This document shows, in pieces, positions 57,348 through 64,000 of a DNA stretch of 64,000 bases; positions within the stretch are counted from its first letter, which is position 1; each line of letters opens with the position of its first letter. A program made the position numbers and the translations under genes. The notes under the pieces were generated by a model. That model searched no databases, was not told the DNA's origin, and was given only the letters and a program-made list of their open reading frames with translations. The DNA is from Caprimulgus europaeus (Eukaryota; Chordata; Aves; Caprimulgiformes; Caprimulgidae): the NCBI GenBank assembly GCA_907165065.1, contig OU015539.1, positions 17,700,816 through 17,764,815 of the forward strand, written 5' to 3'.

Positions 57348-57890
57348 CACAGAACATTAGGGATTGGAAGGGATCTTCATAAAATCACAGAATCACAGAG
57401 TGTCAGGGATCGGAAGGGACCTCTAAAGCTCACCCAGTCCAACCCCCTGCTGGAGCAGGAACACCCAGATGAGATCACACAGGAAGGCATCCAGGCAGGT
57501 CTTGAATGTCTCCAGAGAAGGAGACTCCACAACCTCCCTGGGCAGGCTGTCCCAGGGCTCTGTCACCCTCACAGTAAAGAAGTTCCTTCTCAAATTTAAG
57601 CAGAACCTCCTGTGTTCCAGCTCACACCCATTGCCCCTTGTCCTACCACTGGACACCACTGTGAAGAGCCTGGCTCCATCCTCCTGCCACTCACCCTTCA
57701 AATATTTATAAACATTAATAAGGTCCCCCCTCAGCCTCCTCTTCTCCAAGCTCAAGAGCCCCAGCTCCCTCAGCCTTTCCTCATCAGGGAGATGCTCCAC
57801 TCCCTTCATCGTCTTGGTGGCTCTGTGCTGGACTCTCTCCAGCAGCTCCCTGATCTTGAAAGACCATCCAGTCCAATCCCCTTGGATCTT
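57348..57890 (-). repeat. Older CR1 3' end split by the nested insertion
   Basis: Only the two outer pieces belong to it: 57348-57377 (GAACATTAGGGATTGGAAGG) and 57852-57890 (AAGACCATCCAGTCCAATCC). Without the insert they read as one typical CR1 3' terminus. Confidence 0.7.
57378..57851 (-). mobile_element. CR1 LINE 3' fragment nested in an older CR1
   Basis: On the minus strand it encodes the reverse-transcriptase end ([19 protein letters not shown]) and finishes CACTCTGTGATTCTGTGATT. GATCTT flanks it (57372-57377 and 57852-57857), and the outer flanks join into a continuous older CR1 3' end. Confidence 0.88.
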
Positions 57891-60800
57891 GATCAAACTT
57901 CTTGATCTTTGCCAAAAAAAACTTGCCATGGAGAACCTTGTTTGATGCAGACTCTGTGCTCCTCTCTGCAAGCAACACGAGCCTGGCAACAGTTCTCTTT
58001 GTATTTCAAGAGCTGAACAAATAAACTTCTTGAAACTGCATTCACCGATGCTTCCCGATTCCAAAACACAACCGAAAGCACCAACACATGCCAAGAACCA
58101 GCAGTGCAGTCAGTATTCAACACAGACAGGTACCCACAACACACCAAAACAATACTCTTCCTCCCCAAAATTGCCACGAATCCCCCCCTCACACCCAGAC
58201 GCCGTCCCTGAGCCGTGCCCATCGCAGTGCTCTCACGCTGGCACGGTGTCACAGCACCGCCAACACCGAGGACGCGTGTTTGCACTGGAACTGCTCCTGC
58301 TAATCAGGGCTTTGGCTTTGTTGGGTTGTTTTGCTTGGGGAGTGGAGAGAGAGAGCATCAGTTTTTCCTCTAACGATATTTGGGCCAAGAGTTAATTCTC
58401 AGCAATTAAAAACCAAATCCAAAGCACATTTTTTCCCTAAGCAGCTAATGCTCTTGGGCTTGTCAATAGAACCAGCACACAGCTGATCTTTCGGAAAATA
58501 AAGAGCACACTTGCAATAAGACATGACAAACAGCAACAGCTAGCTTCAAAAAACAACTGATTTTTACAAATTCCTTCACTTTATAATGGCTTACAGATTT
58601 CCTGAAGCTTTTTTTCTTTCTAAGACACAGAACAGAACACAGCAACACCTCGTACAACCCAACGTAAGGGTTCAGCTTCCACGGAATAGAAAAAACAGCA
58701 ATATTGTACCTTTTGGCTTCAGGAGGAAGAATTCACTGTATTTCCGTAGGCTGGAGATGATGCTGCACATCCACAAAGGCCATGCTTAGCCAGCAGTAAG
58801 TAAATAAGCACATATCGTTCACTTAGGCAAGTGGAAAAGGCTCTGAGCGGTATCAAGTTCCCCGCTGATGCCACCACTGTTAATGTTCTACCACAAATAT
58901 GCGGCTGTTGAGGACAGAGGTGATCAGCTCAAGAAAATAACTGAGAAAGACAGGATATCCTACCTGTGAAGAGATAATCCAGCCTTTATTTATGTTAGAA
59001 CTGCTAATAGGGTTGTGAAGTTGAAGGTAGATGCTGCTTTGAGTTCAGCAATCAGCAGGTAGATGTAGTAAGGACATGGAGCTACTGGAGCCAGTCCAGA
59101 GGAGGCCACGAGGATGATGCCAGGGCTGGAGCAGCTCTGCTGTGAGGACAGGCTGAGAGAGTTGGGGCTGTTCAGCCTGGAGAAGAGAAGGCTCCAGGGA
59201 GACCTTCCAGTGGCCTCCCAGTACCTGAAGGGGCTCCAGGAAGGCTGGGAAGGGACTTTGGCCAAGGGCAGGGAGTGACAAAACAAGAGGTGATGGCTTG
59301 AAACTGGCAGAGGGGAGATGGAGATGAGATGTGAGGAAGAAATTCTTTGCTGTGAGGGTGGTGAGATAGTGTCCCAGGCTGGCCAGAGAAGCTGTGGCTG
59401 CTCCTCCCTGGAAGTGTTCTCGGCCAGGCTGGATGAGGCTTTGAGCAACCTGGTCTAGTGGAAGGTGTCCCTGCTGCTGGCAGGGGGGTTGGCACTGGAT
59501 GAGCTTTAAGGTCCCTTCCAACCCAAACCATCCTGTGATTCTATGACTACACCTGCATAACACCAAGCATGCTGACCACAGAGTAAGTGCTCTGCTGGTG
59601 ATACCTGCTGGGAAGGCAGGTAGGTAGGAGGCAAACAAACCTTCTTTGCCAGCCCAGATGTAGGAAAAGGAGGAGAGAAGACAGAGGACTCAGCACTTGA
59701 CATCAGACATGCTGGATCATTCTTGATTCAAAGTGAACACTGAGCACTGGGAGCCCAGACAAGGGAGATCTCTGCTGTCTTCTACTCCTCTTCTCCAAGG
59801 GCTGGTGCAGCAAGCAGGAACCCCATAAGGAAAAGCTCCAGATCTAAGCTGGGGTTCATAGCTCTTCAGATAGTCTTTACAGGAAATTACATCAACCCAG
59901 GGCAGCTCCTCAGCTTGTTTAATTGAACACTGCTGGCAATTTCCTGCTGCCTTACCTGACCCTTCAGCAAAGGGACAACTTGTGTGCAGAGCAGGTTGTA
60001 CCAGAAGTCAGCGTGCTTCTGCTGGGCTCACACCACTGGTTACTGAACAGCTAAGATGTCATCCAGGAACACTCAACACATGCTGAGCACCACCTCAGCT
60101 GCAAGGACACGTCAGCAGAAACGCTGCTGTGGAGACTCCTTTCCCACCCTGAGAGCAGCAGAGCCACCAGTACACAAGGCTCTTCTCCTGTCCTCAGGAA
60201 TGCAGCCACCCTTGGTGTCCTGCAGAGAAAACTCAGGGTGAAAGGAGGTCCCCCTCTGTCCTGTGCTGGTGGAGAGCTGGACACACTTCATCAGTGTCCC
60301 TGCAGCACTTCAAGGGCAAAATTGTATTATATAGAAAGAGCCATTTGTGGACTAAGTAGAAAAAAGGTTCTAATGGACACACAAAGCTTCACATGCAAAA
60401 ACGTAGTTTTTGTGGAGTTGCCCACGTAACCAATTCCCAAATGGCAGAGGTAGTGAAGAACTGTCCCTAGTCACTGTCTTCTGTAAGAAAAGAAGCCAAG
60501 AGCCTCAGACAAAACCAGGTGGTGGCAGTTGCACATCAAACAGGAGGAAGCATCTCCCTGCAAAGCACTGACGTGTGAGACTCGCTGACACGGCATGCTG
60601 AGGATGTCACAGGCCTTCATGGGCTGCAGAACTGGCTGGTCTTCTCTTCCCTCAGTTTGTCCATGAAGGACTATTACGCAAAATATCTCTGTTGGTGACA
60701 ATTTTCTGAGCCACAAACAGCCAAAAGAGGGTACTAGGAAAGAATTGTTACACATTTATGCAGTGAGGATGAAGGTACCTGCCATTAGCTGCTGTTGGAG

Positions 60801-63800
60801 ACACGGTGCTGGGTCAGCCTGGCTGTTCTTCAGCATGAACAGAGGCGGCTTTCTCATCAGCCCGAACCACCCTCAAAGTACACAGAGTCTTCCGCCAAAA
60901 GGACCACCACATCTGCTGCATTCTCACCAAGGTCAGTCTGATGAACTGGACTGGATACTCCAAGAGCCAAAGGTCAGGCTTCTTCCCACAACTGTCACTG
61001 CCATCAGACCCACAACTTGGGTGCTGACCTCAACTCAGACCTCCCTTTGAGTCTTCAGATTCCAGCTGTCTAAGTAATCCCACAACAGAGATCTTTCTTT
61101 CTGAATCTCTCCAACAGCCACGCACCTTGTCTGACCTCAGCAGGAGCCCTCCCAAGCTGCTGTTACCTACACACACTTGTCTACCAGTCACTGTTTGAGT
61201 CAGTCACCCTCCCCAGGCATCTTTTCACTGGTTTGCACCTCTGTTGTAAGAGAAGGAAACAACTGGTGTCAGCTTTGTGGAGGATGAACAAGAAAGGTGT
61301 TGACTGCTGCCTCTAGTTGGCTCCCAATCTTGTTCTGTTAATTCTTGATTAAATTTCCCAGCAGCCACCCACCATCCTGAGCTCAAGCCTCTCCTGGCCA
61401 GCTGCAAGGTTTCCTCACCTGCTTCAGTGCCCTCTTTGTGCACTCTGCAACCATCCCACCTCACCTGGAGTGTCACAGGAGGAAGTTCACAGAAGTGGGG
61501 CAAGAGCCTTATCTTTGTTGATCAAGATCCTTGATCTTAAATCAACCTCATACAAACAAAAATTCACAGCCTTATGTTGTCCTCAAGTAACTCCACCACC
61601 ACACACACACACACAGATAAAATACCAAACCTGAACACCAGGCCACACAATCCTCTCTCACAGGATAAACTGCTCCTTGGTAAAGCAAGGCACCCACTCA
61701 CAGCGTGTACTGAACACATGGGATAGATGGTGATTTCTTTTCCAGCCGAGCCAGCAAGTTCTCAGCAGCATTTGAAACCTCCTTATCCAGAGGGATGCAT
61801 GAAGTTCAACCAGCTTTTCTTCATCCCAGGAAACTCACCTCCATCTCTCGAGAACTGGACACAGTGATTTCACCCTGATAACCCTCCCTGGGAGCAGAAG
61901 CTTTACCTCACTACTCTGAATCTGCACAATGGACTTAAAGGACAAAAGCAGTTTGCAAAGATTAACAAGGAGGAATGAGGATGGAGAGGATTTCTGGGCA
62001 CTACAACTCCCTGGAGAAGCCTCTCTGTGGCTGGTGATGGCTTTGCCCAGGAACGATGTATGGGACCCATGGACAGTCTGACCTTTCTGCAAACGCTATT
62101 AAAACAACAAACAGAGCCCAGGCAGCTGGGTGAAGCCAATCTCCAAGATGGTTTAACCCATTCTCTGCCTCTCAGAGATGAAATGGCCACATGCATGGGT
62201 GTGTGACACTTGGTTACCTCCCAGCTAAGGGTCCACCCTAACAGAGGGTATAAAGGGAAAGGTTCACCCCTTCCCGTGAGCTACAGAGGTGCTGGCTGTG
62301 CTCTGCAAAACATCTTTCCCAAAAAGCCAGTGTAATTTGTGCACTAGAAAGGATGACATCCATGCCCTGAGTAAAGACAACTCTTGGCTGTCAGACCACT
62401 GAGAGGCCACAGGTGAAGTCTTGGATCCAGGGAGTCAACACTCCCTCTCCCTGCAGAAAAGGGGATCAGTCTGAATGTCCAAGATTTCCAGAATCTTGTA
62501 CAAGATATCAGCCATATCCTCTCCATTTCTCATTTGGGAGGACAATCACAACAAAATATTAAAACCTCAGATTTCTACAAGACAGAACACCAAAGAATGT
62601 TTTGAGCAGCCCCAAGCCCTGAACTGCTGCTCCACACGAGCAACCAAAGCGTTCCCTGCACACCAGGCACAGCTCAGTGCAAGGACCAATCAAGGGGACA
62701 AAAACCAGCATTGGAAGCAAACTTGGAAGCAGGTGCTGTCTGAGAAGTGCTTCTGTTCAACTTGTACCACTGTGCTGGGAGAGGTGAAATTACAGGGGTT
62801 GTGGGGGGAATATTCCCCTCTTTGTCAAAAGCTGAGAGAAGGGGAAAAATTCCCTGACAAATGTTTTTAAAGAAAAATTTCTCAGTCTTCACAAAGTATG
62901 CAGCAGCACATCCTTAGTTTTTAATCTAACCAGCTCAAGCCATTCATTTCATAAAATAAAAATCACAAACTCACATATTCTAAGCACGTACTTTTCCCCC
63001 TTTACTTTGGAAAATGGAACCATTGCAGCTATTACTCCAAATCAGCAGTTTCCCAAATCAAATCAATGAGTGACTAGAATCAGTTGTGACCTGCAGAACC
63101 ACACCAGAACTGAAAGCATGCTTCTTCAGTTCAGTTTGCAAAGACGTTGGGTGATCTGAACCATTAACCATCTGCTAACTAAGCACCTCCAGCTCTTGAA
63201 AACCAATCAATAAGTTTTCCCCCTGCCTTCAGGGGAATACCCACTGCTTCCTGCAGTGACAGACAATGCCACTGCGCTCAGTGAGTTTGGGTCTCTCCCG
63301 TTTCTACTCTGCTGCTTTAACGCCAAAGCAGGAAGTCAGAACAGAAAGTTCCGAGGGAGAAACTCTGCTGAGACACAGCAACTCACAAACTCGCTCAGAC
63401 TTCCTTCTCCTCCAGTAATTCCTTGCCCAGAGGACAGACACTTTCTTCCCTCCCCTCCAGCCCGTTACACAACCTCCTTTTCTCTCTCTGCAGGTGTCCC
63501 CAAATACCTCGAGCGGCAGGACGGTATTGCTCCCCTTCCCTGGAACCAGCAGTATATTCCACAGCAAAAACCTAGCAGAGAATGAACACTGCCACTGTAA
63601 ATCGAGAACCAGAGCAGGTCCAAGCGAGGAGGTGTGGTTTGCAATGCTCCTGACGCGCCTCATCCCCTTCCCAGCACAGGCTAGTAGCCATCGGTTCAGA
63701 GAGCAGCACAAGAAAACCTGCCACTAAGCTCCCAAGGTAAACTCCTTGTAATCCTGCCTGATGCACAGCTCTGAAGGAGAAGGGCTTCCTTCTGAGCTGC

Positions 63801-64000
63801 CTTAGGCAACAGGGGGAGAAGTGGTAAGAGAGCAGATGATCCCTCACTTCATGCTGAGCTGACCTTCCCTGAGAAGCTCTAGCTGTGCGCGTAGGTAGCT
63901 TGCTGCCTACCTTACATCTGATTTCAACAAGAGCAGGGCTGGAAGCTACCCCTGGGAATCCTGCCTCAAGATTAATTCCACTTTTACATAGCTGGCAACC
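57891..64000. other. No gene recognised, right edge
   Basis: Besides the CR1 at 59073-59546 and a short (AC)n near 61597 nothing was identified. A minus-strand donor-like site GAG|GTGAGT at about 61838-61843 is among the better candidates for an upstream exon end, without further support. PNPLA2, the mammalian upstream neighbour, was not found in the window. Confidence 0.45.
59073..59546 (+). mobile_element. CR1 LINE 3' fragment
   Basis: Begins GGACATGGAGCTACTGGAGC and ends CCATCCTGTGATTCTATGAC. Same subfamily as the copies at 3570, 20778 and 22799. Confidence 0.9.

Overview
The window looks like bird nuclear DNA. It carries at least sixteen CR1 LINE fragments ending in the typical ATTCTRTG-type 3' tail, solo LTRs of avian endogenous-retrovirus type, a few ancient MIR-like SINE remnants, and a vertebrate gene split into small exons. 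The family names, species group and orthology are recognised from memory; no database search was run.

One protein-coding gene could be reconstructed, on the minus strand. Seventeen coding exons between 50723 and 19695 join through consistent splice phases into a 2127-nt reading frame (708 residues plus stop). The order is two EF-hands, a long coiled coil, a low-complexity linker, a complete Rab-type GTPase domain and a C-terminal Cys-Cys prenylation motif. The EF-hand and coiled-coil exons match CRACR2B (EFCAB4A) better than its paralogue CRACR2A. The human CRACR2B protein I remember is short and lacks the GTPase domain, so this copy shows the full 'large Rab GTPase' form. The terminal exon was found by its homology to the CRACR2A tail. 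A canonical poly(A) signal lies about 2 kb further on. The first, untranslated exon was not identified.

Layout: 1-14.1 kb is repeat-rich non-coding DNA (CR1s, a solo LTR with perfect 6-bp target duplications, a second solo LTR, minisatellites and a local duplication). At 14.1-14.85 kb there is a strong CpG island with a YY1-type motif, probably the promoter of a neighbouring gene whose exons I cannot see. 17.6-19.7 kb is the likely 3' UTR of the CRACR2B-like gene and 19.7-50.7 kb its coding exons and introns, which hold mostly antisense CR1 copies. 50.8-64 kb is upstream or 5'-intronic sequence with two more CR1 loci, one nested in an older copy, and one MIR-like element.

Functionally, the EF-hands should sense Ca2+ and the coiled coil should mediate oligomerisation or partner binding; CRACR2 proteins are known for regulating ORAI/STIM store-operated Ca2+ entry. 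The Rab domain with its Cys-Cys tail should tether the protein to membranes. The sequence also suggests two ways to make non-prenylated forms: read-through of intron 10 into a Cys-rich tail resembling the human short protein, and a tandem splice donor at the last junction.
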